Source of the DNA: Gigaspora margarita
Lineage: Eukaryota; Glomeromycota; Glomeromycetes; Diversisporales; Gigasporaceae
DNA length: 64,000 nt
NCBI GenBank assembly: GCA_009809945.1
Contig: WTPW01000302.1
Location: 260,170 to 324,169, forward strand
Direction: 5' to 3'
Part shown: positions 22,104-32,135 of the stretch, in pieces
Layout: the number at the start of each line of letters is the position of its first letter
Numbering within the stretch: the first letter of the stretch is position 1
Made by a program: the position numbers and the translations under genes
Notes under the pieces: generated by a model
Databases searched by the model: none
What the model saw: only the letters and a program-made list of their open reading frames with translations
Told to the model about the DNA's origin: nothing

Positions 22104-23598
22104 AAAATACAAGTAAAATAATGTAAAATGTTAGAGATGCTTTAATTTTTTGCAGTAATGATTATATTTATAAACTTTGGGCTAGAATTTGTCAAAGTTG
22201 GAACATAACATGATAGATATAAATATTTTGGATAAATTAGATCAAGTGTTCCATCAACTTTAATTACAAGTAGTACTAATCTCGATATTTTTTTTAAGGT
22301 AATGACTAGTAAAAAATTATATACGTAATATCTTTACGTGAGCAAGGTAAAAATCAACAATTTCACGAAATACTATAAAATTTTCAAAAATGCAAACATT
22401 TTGAATTAACCTTTAATTTGTTTTGCCAATCATAACTCTAATTAAATATTATTAATAGTAATTCCTCGGTATAATTTCTACTAGCGGTTGCAAATTACCT
22501 CTTGGAAAAATTGGCGTAAGAGGTCACGTATAAGATTATTAAACAAACCACCAAAGAGCAAAACTTACAATGGTTATGTTTATAGGATATCCAGAACATT
22601 GAAATAACATTGATGGAAGAGCAGCAAGTCCATAACAAAAATGCAGGCTTAGTGGGAATTGTAAGGATAATCAATTTAATGCTACAATAGAAAGCGTTTG
22701 ATGGACATCTTATAAAAAACATATATGAAAAGCTGCAATATTATTGAAGCCGAGTTAGAAAAGTTGTATAATAAGAAAAATAATCAGGCTTATAAGCCTT
22801 TTTCATGCAATAGTTCCAATAACTCATTAATTTTCTTTTTCCATAATTTGAATTGCATTTTATAAGTACTATTAGATTATACTTCTATTAGAATTTCTAA
22901 ATACTATTTATGTCTTTAATATGTAGTTGCTAATTTGAAATATAAGTTATTTTAAAATTATAAAATTTTTAAATTGTATAAATTGTATAAAAGGTATATC
23001 ACAAAAAAGTATTAAATATCATATAAAAAGCTGCTAGTAAGAATAGATAGCATTTATAGATCATTGATTTTCAAAATAAATACGTTATTAATTTAATTCG
23101 AAGTCAGAAGCGTAATCATTAACTTTGAATCACCCTATATTATTATCTTATTTTTAAATTCAGAAATTGTCGAGATAATTCAATTTTGAAACTTAATTAT
23201 CTGATAAGAATACGAATGAATGCTTTAAATAAATAAGACTTAATCGTATTAATGTATTAATGTACTAAAACTAGAAACTAATAAATCTGTATATCAATAT
23301 TTAAGTTTATTAACCTGTCAGTTATCCAGTATTAGTTATCCAGTATCAATTAATAAAACTTTATAAAATTTTATTATAACCAACAGTTAAAAAACATTTG
23401 TTAACATGTCAGTAAAATTTTATTATTAACATAACAGTTAAAAAACATTTGTTAACATGTCAGTAAAAACATTGCCATAAGTAAAGATGTTTTACAAAAT
23501 AGCAAAAAAATCGACTTTATAATAAAAATTTAGTGCACAAAATTTAATAGTAACGATTTAAAATCAATAAAGTCAATTTATAAAATAATTATTATAAG
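22104..23598. other. Non-coding stretch downstream of the dehydrogenase gene
   Basis: AT-rich. At 23370-23470 the phrase CAGTTAAAAAACATTTGTTA occurs twice. Around 22540-22740 the plus strand has short protein-like pieces in broken frames that I could not assign. Nothing else is seen. Confidence 0.5.
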
Positions 23599-24938
23599 CT
23601 AACCATCCGATGACCCTATGAATGGATTTGAAATAATTTGTGAATTATTCTTAGTAGAAATCATGATAGTATCACCCACAAGTTTATCATCTTGAATGAT
23701 CGTTATAAAAGCATCAATCACTTCTTCAATAGGAACAAATCCAAATTCCTCAAGTAATTGTTGAACTGTGGGAAGTGCTTTGACCAATCTTTGCAGCAAA
23801 CGTGTATCTAATTATCCATTTAATTTATATTAAGTTGATGAATAACATATAAAAATATATTCAGTAAATAGGAACAATAGTTTGCTTTAACTTACCCACA
23901 AATTCGGGAGCAACAGCATTTACGCGAATTTTATCAGTATCATTTAGATCGCGTAGTGATTGCGTGAAACCAACGACCTAGAAATATGGCATTAATTAAA
24001 AGATAATTAATACCAATATAATTTGATTATAAAGTCGTAAGTCTAAAAGATTCTAAACATACACCATATTTTGAAGCAGCATAAATTGGCATTGATTTCA
24101 ATGGGTGAAATCCAGCAATTGAAGCTACAAATAAAATAAATTAATGTGTGGCTTTTTTTAGTGATATTTTAATATTTAATATTTTTTTTTACAGACCTGT
24201 ATTTATGATAACACCACCACCACGTTTTTTCAAAAATTGGATTCCCAATTGTGTACTTTTGATTACAGCATTTAAATTAACATCGATAGTATTTATCCAG
24301 TTATCTATTATTTTAAATACATGAGCCAAGATTCATACATAAATAATACAGTATATAAGTAATTATTTAATCTACTTAACAAGTTTGGTCATAAAATTCA
24401 TCAGCTTGTGCGATCCCAGCATTATTGCATATAATCTTTTAGGAAAATAAACTATTAATTAATTGCCCATAAATAAGTAAAAAAAAAAAAAACAATTAAT
24501 TAACAAAAGTATTTACATCAATTCCACCAAATTTATTCTGCGCAGTATCAATCAATTGGCATAGATGATCGGTATTTGTTACATCACAAAAGACAAAGGT
24601 CGCATTAACTTTATTGCTAGATTGTATAAGATGATATAAGATATATATTATTTATATATTATTTAGATGTGTTTAAGTAAAGGAATTCGAATTTAAATAC
24701 TTCTGATTCAATTCTGTTGTGAGCTCTTGACCTGACTTTTTGTCAATGTCACCAATAACAATTTGTGCACTATATTATTTATTTTTAAAAAGAACGAAAT
24801 CAAATGAAATGAAAAATAGACCATAACCATAAAATTATTCTATTTGACAAACCCCTCTAGAACGAGTCGCCGAGCCAAAGCAGCACCAATACCATTTGCG
24901 CCGCCGGTTATAATTACGATTTTATTTTTAATTTGCAT
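23599..24938 (-). CDS. Short-chain dehydrogenase/reductase, 8 exons, 256 aa (host gene)
   Basis: Classical SDR enzymes oxidise or reduce alcohols and ketones with NAD(P); the substrate here is unknown. Exons on the minus strand: 24938-24853, 24769-24701, 24616-24517, 24435-24381, 24304-24197, 24124-24063, 23977-23896, 23807-23599. Every intron is GT-AG, all phases agree, and the 771 coding bases give an unbroken 256-residue protein ending in TAG. Visible motifs: Rossmann TGGANGIG (11-18), acidic D36 after strand 2 (favouring NAD), NNAG (89-92), and the full catalytic tetrad N113, S141 (NTASIAG), Y154 and K158 (YAASK), then PEFVDT. Length and motifs resemble the 15-hydroxyprostaglandin dehydrogenase-like branch, but that is resemblance only. 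No signal peptide or membrane segment, so probably cytosolic. The start is the first ATG before the Rossmann strand, preceded by an A-rich leader. Confidence 0.92.
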
Positions 24939-25459
24939 TATTTTTTTTTTTATTTTTTATTTTTTTTTTGAAAAGTACGAAAGATTTGAGTAGTGCAGTA
25001 AAGTGAGCAAAGAAAATTTTGATTTAGATAAAGGCATGTTACACTAAATCCTACAAATATGATTAACATGAGAAATTTAATCCCAAACGTTACGTAATAA
25101 CTGTCTAATTCTCGAAAAATATTATACGCACATAATCTGGCATTTGGATATGCTCTAGCCAATAGTGCCGAATATTAAAAGCCTGTCAACGAATGACAGG
25201 ACGATCATTACAAATTACTTTATGGCACGACATGTTCCACGATTATTTGAAATTTACGTTTTGTTATGAGTATTATTAAATCGGTAAAAGGGATAATGGT
25301 CATAACCCCAGACGGAGAATTGGTGATGCAGGAGAATGATTAAGTTATGAGTTATATAGAATATTTAAGATCAATTGTCTCGGTAAAGAGTAACCTTTCT
25401 CTTCGCTATTGTTCGCCTTGCGAAGGCTGACTCTATTGCCATCCCTTACCCGTCCGAAT
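24939..25459. other. Upstream region of the dehydrogenase gene
   Basis: On the minus strand an A-rich tract (24941-24969) abuts the dehydrogenase start. A small hairpin (CCTGTCA/TGACAGG) lies at 25183-25200. No TATA box that I would defend. Confidence 0.4.
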
Positions 25460-25681
25460 TCAAGTGAGCGGCATTTGTTTTGTTATGTTGGGTTCCACGG
25501 TTGCGCTAGCAGTACAAGGTCCTGTTGTTTTGTTTTGGCTCCACGGCAACAATAGCAGTGTAAGGACCTGTCTTGTGATTTGTTCCTCGGCCGCAGTAAC
25601 TGTGCAGGGAATTGTTTTTGTATTCGACTCAGCGGCTGCAAGTAGCAGTGCAAGGACAATAATAAGAATGAGCCCTCGCAT
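25460..25681 (-). CDS. Possible small secreted protein, 73 aa, made of 46-bp repeats
   Basis: The ORF starts MRGLILIIVLALLLAAAES, a good signal-peptide pattern (Arg, long hydrophobic core, small residues), followed by a short Thr/Asn-rich chain with three Cys-free stretches and N-glycosylation-like NKT and NIT. The DNA consists of about four imperfect 46-bp tandem units (CTGCTA..GCCGTGGAGCC..CCTTGTA), so the ORF may simply be a minisatellite that happens to be open; the opposite strand is open as well. GC content is above the neighbourhood. No homologue is known to me. Fungal effectors are often short, secreted and repeat-based, but that is only an analogy. Confidence 0.25.
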   Translation of the reverse strand: MRGLILIIVLALLLAAAESNTKTIPCTVTAAEEQITRQVLTLLLLPWSQNKTTGPCTASATVEPNITKQMPLT

Positions 25682-25708
25682 ATATTGACATGAGAAATAT
25701 ATCGATTC

Positions 25709-25939
25709 TTAAGGCTGTAGGAGTGGCCTTTGACGGTTTCTCTCTAAATGGAAAACATTTTGACCGTGAATTGTTTTCGGTCGCCCTTTGCTGTAGAACA
25801 CGTCCGTCCGCTTACTGTTTTTTAATAAATAATATTTATTGTAGTGGGCCGTTTTGAAGTTTGCTCCTTTGTTTATGTATTGGTAATTTAGATTAGAGCC
25901 TACCAGGGGGTAGTGAGCCCTTATTCCCATATTCTTCAA
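25709..25939 (-). CDS. Unrecognised 76-aa ORF
   Basis: The ORF reads MKNMGIRAHYPLVGSNLNYQ, then a Lys/Asn/Tyr-rich segment and a basic end (ERNRQRPLLQP). It lies 27 bp upstream of the 73-aa ORF on the same strand. Composition is protein-like but no motif is recognised, and it could be part of an element end (GTAGTGAGCCC near 25912). Low confidence that it is a gene. Confidence 0.2.
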   Translation of the reverse strand: MKNMGIRAHYPLVGSNLNYQYINKGANFKTAHYNKYYLLKNSKRTDVFYSKGRPKTIHGQNVFHLERNRQRPLLQP

Positions 25940-26202
25940 ATTAAGTCATCTGATCGAGCAATATTAGTATGACTTTATTAAATTGCTTTATCAGTATTTA
26001 ACATACATCAGTGCAATTGATATATAATTAAACTAGAAATTTATAACATCACAAAAACAAAGTGAAAAATACAAAACGAACTTTAAACTTATCTCGAAAC
26101 ACTAATAAAAAAATGCAATTTTAAGACTTCCCTAATACTATACCCTAATTCTAATCAACACTCAAAAACAAATGAACGCACCATCACCCAAATGGCAAGA
26201 TT

Positions 26203-26324
26203 TTACTGAAAGGGAGGATTGAGTGCGACTGCAATTCGTTTTTCTAGTGCCTCATTGTTTGCCACTTTTATTACAATGGGATATCCTGATGAATTTGGTT
26301 GTATTGGTTTTTTCTCATACCATC
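26203..26324 (-). CDS. Possible terminal exon of an unidentified gene
   Basis: After a good acceptor (TTGTTTAG ending at 26325) a frame reads WYEKKPIQPNSSGYPIVIKV, then ANNEALEKRIAVALNPPFQ and TAA at 26205-26203. The residue mix looks like real protein and the frame opens just at the acceptor, but I found no convincing upstream exon between 26330 and 27200. It may be a remnant. Confidence 0.25.
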
Positions 26325-27239
26325 CTAAACAAGTAATTCATTAATTTTTAGTTATCCCTATGCACCAAACTTAATCCAGGGGTTGCATGTACAGTACATG
26401 TATTCAATTAAAATCAAATTTCTTTTTTTCCCATTTCCATGCGATTGTCATGTGCTGATGCATTGTTGCTTAGACTGACTTTCGATTTGTTAACTTTCAG
26501 TCAACTTGAATGATAGTTTTACGAACAAATCCTAATAGCTTATTCAAGAGTGACATTCATTTTAAGCAAAATTATATAGTTATATAATATTAAACATTAG
26601 GGAAACATAAATGATTAAATTGTAAAAACAACGATTAAATATAATACATTAAAATAACTAATGAACACATCTTGGCTATCTGATCGATAACGTACGAAGC
26701 TAATAAATAGTATCTGGTATTCATAACTTAAAAGTTTGAATAACACATTTATGTTTGTTTTCAGACTTCTTTAAGAATAATAAGTCGATATGAGCCCATA
26801 GCTATATAGGAACAAATTGTTACACTTCTTGAATTGAATCCTTTAGAATCTTTGATTTATAAACAATATACTCTACTATTGTCACCATCGTAGGGTGAGC
26901 TTGGTGCTTTCATGCCGAGTTTAACTCCGATGGTTGACGTTAGAAGGTCACATGAATTTGGCAGTAATTTATAGGACACGGTTTATTTGGGGGGGGTTTT
27001 TTTTTTGACATTAAAATTTATTAGGCATTTATTATAAATAGACGCATATTTATTTAATGATGGAGCATCCATTAGGAACGTTCGATCTATACATTCTGAT
27101 TTCTTACTAAGCTTACGTATTACCCTTTGTTAGCCAGGGCTTCTACTACGTCTACGTAGTAGGTAAAGAATGTCGCCGTAATTAGCTAATTACTAAAATT
27201 ATATTTACTACATATATTTTTACAAAGACTTTTTTGAAA
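26325..27239. other. Non-coding stretch
   Basis: AT-rich DNA with a G8 run near 26990 and a moderately structured segment at 26882-26940 (CACCATCGTAGGGTGAG against CTCCGATGG). No gene is seen. Confidence 0.45.
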
Positions 27240-27460
27240 CCATAATTGTAGTAATAATTATTACATGTAGTAAATATTACTACATGTAGTAAATATTACT
27301 ACATGTGGTAAATATTACTAATGTAGTAAATATTACTACACGTAGTAAAGATTACTACATGTAGAAATATTACTACATGTAGTAAATATTATTATATGTA
27401 GTAAATATTACTACATGTAGTAATCTTTACTACATGTAGTAATGTAGTAATCTAGCAGAT
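27240..27460. repeat. 19-bp minisatellite with palindromic core
   Basis: About ten units of TACTACATGTAGTAAATAT. CTACATGTAG is a perfect palindrome, so the array can fold in many registers. Several units have lost one to three bases. Confidence 0.85.
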
Positions 27461-27794
27461 TAAAGTTACTTCATAGTATTTTAAAACATTCATAATACAA
27501 AGTGCATTTACACAGATTTTTATAAGGCAAGTTCTGAGAATTATGTTTATGGGGTTTTATCATACCGTTCAGTTATTCATGAAAGCTGCAACATTTGTGG
27601 CTTTGAAGTTGTCATGCCAACTGAACAAAGACCTTAGAATTTGTAATAGATTATATTATAAATTCGCTTCTGGGACTCACAATTGCTTTATAGAATCGCA
27701 TTGTTCTAGTCTGATCTATTATTCGTTAATTATGTATACATGCAAAAAAAATTAGGCACAGAATATTATGTAGTAGTTTATATATAAATACATT

Positions 27795-28115
27795 ATACTT
27801 GTAATAATAATTACTACTTGTAATAATAATTACTACTTGTAATAATAATTACTACTTGTAATAATAATTNNNNNNNNNNNNNNNNNNNNNNNNNNNNNNN
27901 NNNNNNNNNNNNNNNNNNNNNNNNNNNNNNNNNNNNNNNNNNNNNNNNNNNNNNNNNNNNNNNNNNNNNNNNNNNNNNNNNNNNNCTACTTGTAATAATA
28001 ATTACTACTTGTAATAATAATTACTACTTATAATAATAATTACTACTTGTAATAATAATTACTACATATAATAAAATATTACTACATGTAATAATATTTA
28101 CTACATGTAGTAAAT
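27795..28115. repeat. 19-bp minisatellite, variant TACTACTTGTAATAATAAT, around an assembly gap
   Basis: Units of 19 bp occur on both sides of a run of N at 27870-27985, so the array is probably longer than shown. Toward 28070-28110 it grades back into the ACATGTAGTAAATATTACT form of the array at 27240-27460. The 27543-27755 ORF between the arrays is not supported as a gene. Confidence 0.85.
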
Positions 28116-28273
28116 ATTATTGCAATTACTACTTTTTGTAATAAATAATTACTACATTATATTACAATTTGAATTACGGCTACATTCTTTAGTAGTAGGA
28201 TCTCCTAAGCCTAACAGGCTCAAACGACTACGTATACGTATTCGAAATAATATTCATATGAAAAAAAAGTCCC

Positions 28274-28618
28274 TAGCTCTCCCACAAAAAATTGTTCACC
28301 CCCTGTAATATTGGTCAATCGAATTTCAGGATCAGGTGTAACGTAAAATTCGAAACGAAACCGCCTTTTACAAAAAAACAAAAATAGCTTAAATTTTAAC
28401 TAGGAAAACACCTTCTGCGGCCTAATTAAAAATGTTCCTCGCGAAATTTTACTAATAGGCGTTCTAACCCTACGCTGTTCTCACCATAACCCCAACTATA
28501 ACGCGTTTTTAGTTTTATACGCAACTTAGAAAACAAAAAACGTTTGTTTTGACTATCACGTTACACCTGGTCTTAAATTTTGATTGGCTGGGGTGAACAA
28601 TTTTTTGTGGGAGAGCTA
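28274..28618. mobile_element. Doubled TIR element (GCTCTCCC ends outside GGATCAGGTGTAAC arms)
   Basis: The outer inverted repeat GCTCTCCCACAAAAAATTGT with TA on each side (28274-28275 and 28617-28618) encloses an inner inverted pair: AGGATCAGGTGTAACGT at 28328 and its counterpart ACGTTACACCTGGTCTTAAA at 28559. The inner pair occurs elsewhere without the outer one, so this is either a nested pair or a composite family. The interior has the CGAAATTTTACTAATAG and CTAACCCTA landmarks. Confidence 0.75.
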
Positions 28619-29344
28619 CCTAAGTCTATGAGTAAGCCACTAAGAATATAATAATGCCTATTTACTAGAAAGGTAAGATAACATGGCTATGCCCTGTAAG
28701 AAAATTGTACTGGATAGGCAGGGACCTCCACGTTAATGCGCGTGAGCTTGTGACACAGATTGAGGACCGGATTTGTAAGCGCTTTGGCTCGTTTGCCCGT
28801 GCATTTCGGACCGTAATTGGACCGATTTTGCAGCATTTACTAATCTAAAATCCACGGATTTTGGCACGGATTTTAAGAATGTTTTGGGCTGTTTGCACGT
28901 GCATTTTGGACTGTATTGGACCGAGTTGTGTGCCACTTTACGTGCTATCCGAATATGTGCTATTACATGAAACAGTTCTATACGTGTCATTTCGAATACG
29001 TGCCAACACTACACACGTGCTGATACGTGTCATTCCCGGCAGGCATGAAAAACGTGCATATGCGTGTCACTACGAGACGTGCCATTACATATACTTAATG
29101 AATTAGACAAATACGGAAGTGAGAGACAAGGGAAGAAATTATTCGTTACACAATCCGAAAAGCGTATGTTAAAAAAACAAAAAAAATATCAAATTTTATT
29201 AACAATCTGCTTATTCACGTCTAGAATTTTACAACCTCATTTAAAATATTGAATGACCCATTAGTTACAGTCGATAGTCTCCTGTTCGGATACAGAAATT
29301 AGGTAATTATAACAGGGTGACTATAAATCGTAAACATTATATAG
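28619..29344. other. Region with CACGGATTTT / CGTGCATTT / ACGTGTCATT repeats
   Basis: 28740-28930 carries inverted and direct copies of CACGGATTTT, GTGCATTTCGGACCGT and ATTGGACCG. 28980-29090 carries repeated ACGTGTCATT/ACGTGCC. These look like subterminal repeats of a hAT-type element. Overlapping ORFs on both strands follow the repeats and are not called. 29100-29344 shows nothing further. Confidence 0.45.
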
Positions 29345-29785
29345 TGTTACGACTGGTTGGGAGAGCAATGTGCACGATCGCACAGTTTAGCTCCAGTCGC
29401 AACTTAAATTAGTTTATTATTAAAGGACAGTTTCTTATTAATTCATATTCAGGAGATAGTTGAAGTCTGAGATGACCTTTATTAAGGGGAAAACTCAGGC
29501 TTTAAATACATTTTAAATTATTAAGAACTACTGCGTGCTACACTTTTCACGATTCCTTGTACCCCAAGGCTGCGAAGCATTCGTGCTCTCGGGCCGCGAG
29601 CATTAATGATTTAAGCCTCCCTACGTAATCCCTGTGCCTCCGCCCATTGCATATAAACAACAAATATTACCTCCAAGCCTCCGCCACAACCAAATGCCTT
29701 GTAATTTCGGATGGCTTGTGTCACTTGAGTCTTCTGGTGTTACCAATTCGCATTTAAGTCACGGGTTAAATTTTTAACCGTGACA
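29345..29785 (-). mobile_element. Probable solo LTR (Ty3-like), 441 bp
   Basis: Read on the minus strand it begins TGTCACGGTTAAAAATTTAA and ends CCAGTCGTAACA, i.e. TG..CA ends. It has a TATATG box about 130 bases in and an AATAAA followed by TG-poor sequence in the last third. It is richer in GC than its flanks. No internal coding region or second LTR is nearby, so it is a single-LTR fossil. Flanking duplications are not clear. Confidence 0.55.
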
Positions 29786-29973
29786 ATACAGCAATTGTCA
29801 CCTTAATAAAAAACAAAACAATGTGGACTATATCAGACTTTTTTTAATCGATCTCAATCGTTGCTATATAAACTTTTTTTATACTTAAATCGATTACTGC
29901 GCATTAAGTAAAGTTATTCTACATAACAATTTACTTATATTTAAAATTTCATGTTTTTAAATAATCTTTATTA

Positions 29974-30244
29974 GAAAATTACTACATTAATATCACCAGT
30001 GTTGATCATCACTGGCAATAACTTTAATTTTACTATTAAAATTTAGGGTTAGGGTCAGGGTTAGTGTGCAGTTATAGGATATGTTAGGGGTTAGGTATTA
30101 AGGTCCAAAATTATTTTGTACAATGTTTTTGGGGTCCTTGAACATTTTTATTCAGAACCTTCGACCAGAATTAGTACATTTTAAGGTATTGCAGTTTATA
30201 GCTACACTGGTAATGATTACTAGTGGTGATAAATTGCAAACTTC
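29974..30244 (-). mobile_element. MITE, ATCACC/GGTGAT inverted-repeat family, copy 2
   Basis: Reverse-oriented relative of the element at 12654-13012, with the same outer strings (GAAAATTACTAC at the left, GCAAACTTC at the right) and arms CACCAGTGTTGATCATCACT and GATTACTAGTGGTGAT. The interior holds TTAGGGTTAGGGTCAGGGTT. Confidence 0.7.
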
Positions 30245-30321
30245 ATTTATTAATATGATTTTACATTTAAATTTTTAAATTTTTCAAATACTATAAAATG
30301 CAAAATCATATTACTGTATTA

Positions 30322-30412
30322 CCATGTAATAATGCGCACCTGTGCGGTGATTTGATCACCTGTGTGCTATTTTGAGTGCGCGCATGTGAACTATTTTGAA
30401 GTAATCTGATTT
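30322..30412. mobile_element. Diverged GCGC-type MITE fragment
   Basis: CCATGTAATAATGCGCACC at the left matches the start of the element at 37562, and GTGCGCGCATGTGAACTATT follows. The right terminus is uncertain. Confidence 0.5.
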
Positions 30413-31447
30413 TTTATCCTGTACCAGTGATGAAAATCCAGACCTTAACATATATATATATTTATATAGGAACAATTAACCTATAGTTGAACTTCTACAT
30501 AGCGATAGTAAAAAGCGAACTATTTATTTTTTAAAACTTGCAATATATAAAGTTTCGCTATGGAGCAGCACATTCAACTCATCACACATGACAACAGGCA
30601 GGGGTTAGGTGCAATGAATGAAGAGAAAGGCAGGATAGATGAGAGCCAGATTATAATCGGATATTGCCTGTAAATTTATGTTCTTATTTTTCTTTGTTCT
30701 TTGTCATCATTACATAGCACTCTAAGGCCATTATAGTTCTAACTTTAAAAAGAATGTGCATAAAACATTTGTTTATTATCAAAAATTATATTCCAGTATT
30801 AAATCAAAAAGAATGGCTGTAACAATTTATTATCCTGCTAGAATAAGAATAGTGCTAATTTTTTTTTTTTTCACTTTACAACCTTGCACTAATTTATTAG
30901 AAGTTATTTATATACAAGATACAAAAACTATTTCTAACTATACTATTAGGCTAATACCTGACAACTCCACTAGTACCCAGGCATGGTTGTTGTACTGATA
31001 TTTGTTAGTCTCCAAGCCATATATGACATCACTCATATATCTCTTCGAGAACATATCCAGGTTCTCAGCTACCTCTTCAAAGACCATTCCTTCAAAAACT
31101 TCATCCCTGAGCTACTCATAAAGATGAATAAAAAAAGGAGAAAAAATAAAGGGAGAAAATACAACTAAACGAAATCCTACAAACAAAACCAAAATAAAAA
31201 AAAGAAAAAGACACAGTAAAAGAGAAGAACAAAGATAAAGTCATGAAAAAACAGAAAATGAAGGTGTTAATACGTCTAAACACTAAATGATAAAAATTAT
31301 ATAATACTGCGCAAGGAATCGCCTCGCCTAGTATTATAATACATAAAGAAAGTTCTAGAATTTATTTCCTCCGATCAACCAACTCCTATGCGTTACAGCT
31401 TCATTACGCGTTATTCCTGTTTACAACTTCACGCGCCATCTTCCCGA
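30413..31447. other. Stretch without recognised genes
   Basis: Short open frames occur (30560-30673 reads MEQHIQLITHDNRQGLGAMN and onward; 30983-31168 reads MVVVLIFVSLQAIYD and onward into a Lys/Arg-rich end), but none has a family motif or splice context I can defend. Confidence 0.4.
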
Positions 31448-31726
31448 TTAGAATAGGAACAACAATGTCGATTTTTTGGAGGGGGTATGCTGAATTTCCC
31501 ACTTTTTTGCCAAAATTCTAGTCAAAAAAAGCTCAGCGAGAATATGGTAGAAGGGGTTCATAAATTTTCTCTTGGACTTGTTCCAAAAAACCATAAAGAG
31601 GGTGTTAAAAAACTCATTTCCTTTTAGTTCACCACCTAGCCAAACCAAGGTATCTTCATCGACAGAAAGTTCAACTTCTACCAGAATTTCTTGTGCTAAG
31701 GGCGCCCTGCCAGTTATCTTGCACAA
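31448..31726 (-). CDS. Unrecognised 92-aa ORF (fragment?)
   Basis: The frame contains LAQEILVEVELSVDEDTLVW, then LGGELKGNEFFNTLFMVFW and a basic C-terminal part. The listed start is TTG; the same frame is open upstream to about 31788 and reads YIRQASQKCQLCK, giving a CxxC pair. The composition looks coding, unlike the surrounding AT repeats. It could be a short gene or a piece of a repeated gene family; I do not recognise it. Confidence 0.3.
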   Translation of the reverse strand: MCKITGRAPLAQEILVEVELSVDEDTLVWLGGELKGNEFFNTLFMVFWNKSKRKFMNPFYHILAELFLTRILAKKWEIQHTPSKKSTLLFLF

Positions 31727-32017
31727 CTGACACTTCTGGCTTGCTTGCCGAATATATAAAGGAGTCCTACTTAATAGTGTTGACCTTTATACGAACCGAT
31801 GTATGAAGTTTGCTTCATCTGTTACTAAAAGAAATTTTTTGTTTTATTTTTGCTTAGAATTTTGGTGCAAGTGATCGTTGGAAAGAGTTGCTATAAGAAT
31901 AGTGCTAATTGAACCTTTAATAATAGTTATTCTTGAAGCAATTAAAGCTAAAAAGAATAAATACGAAGCATTTGTTGAACATCTTTGTTTTGTCATTTCA
32001 TTAAATAGTATTCTATA

Positions 32018-32135
32018 TATGGTGCACGCTATTTCAGGATGCACATTGGCATTATTTTAAACCAATTATGCTATTTTTAGAAGATGTGATTTCAAAATAA
32101 TGCCCATGATCATTATTTCATAGTAATACAGTAAT
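32018..32135. mobile_element. Diverged GCGC-type MITE fragment
   Basis: GGTGCACGCTATTTCAGGAT at the left and CAAAATAATGCCCATGATCA, then TTATTTCATAGTA, at the right parallel the 21852-22103 element. CCAATT lies mid-element in both. Confidence 0.5.

Noticed and set aside
26882-26940. Possible structured RNA or 5S-like segment (CACCATCGTAGGGTGAG, AGTTTAACTCCGATGG)
   Set aside because: It does not fit the 5S rRNA consensus over its length, and I could not name any family.
27795-28115. CRISPR-like array (regular short repeats)
   Set aside because: The 19-bp units are contiguous, with no unique spacers; it is a minisatellite.
28733-29252. Overlapping ORFs with Cys/His
   Set aside because: They follow GTGCATTT/ACGTGTCATT repeats on both strands and share no family motif.
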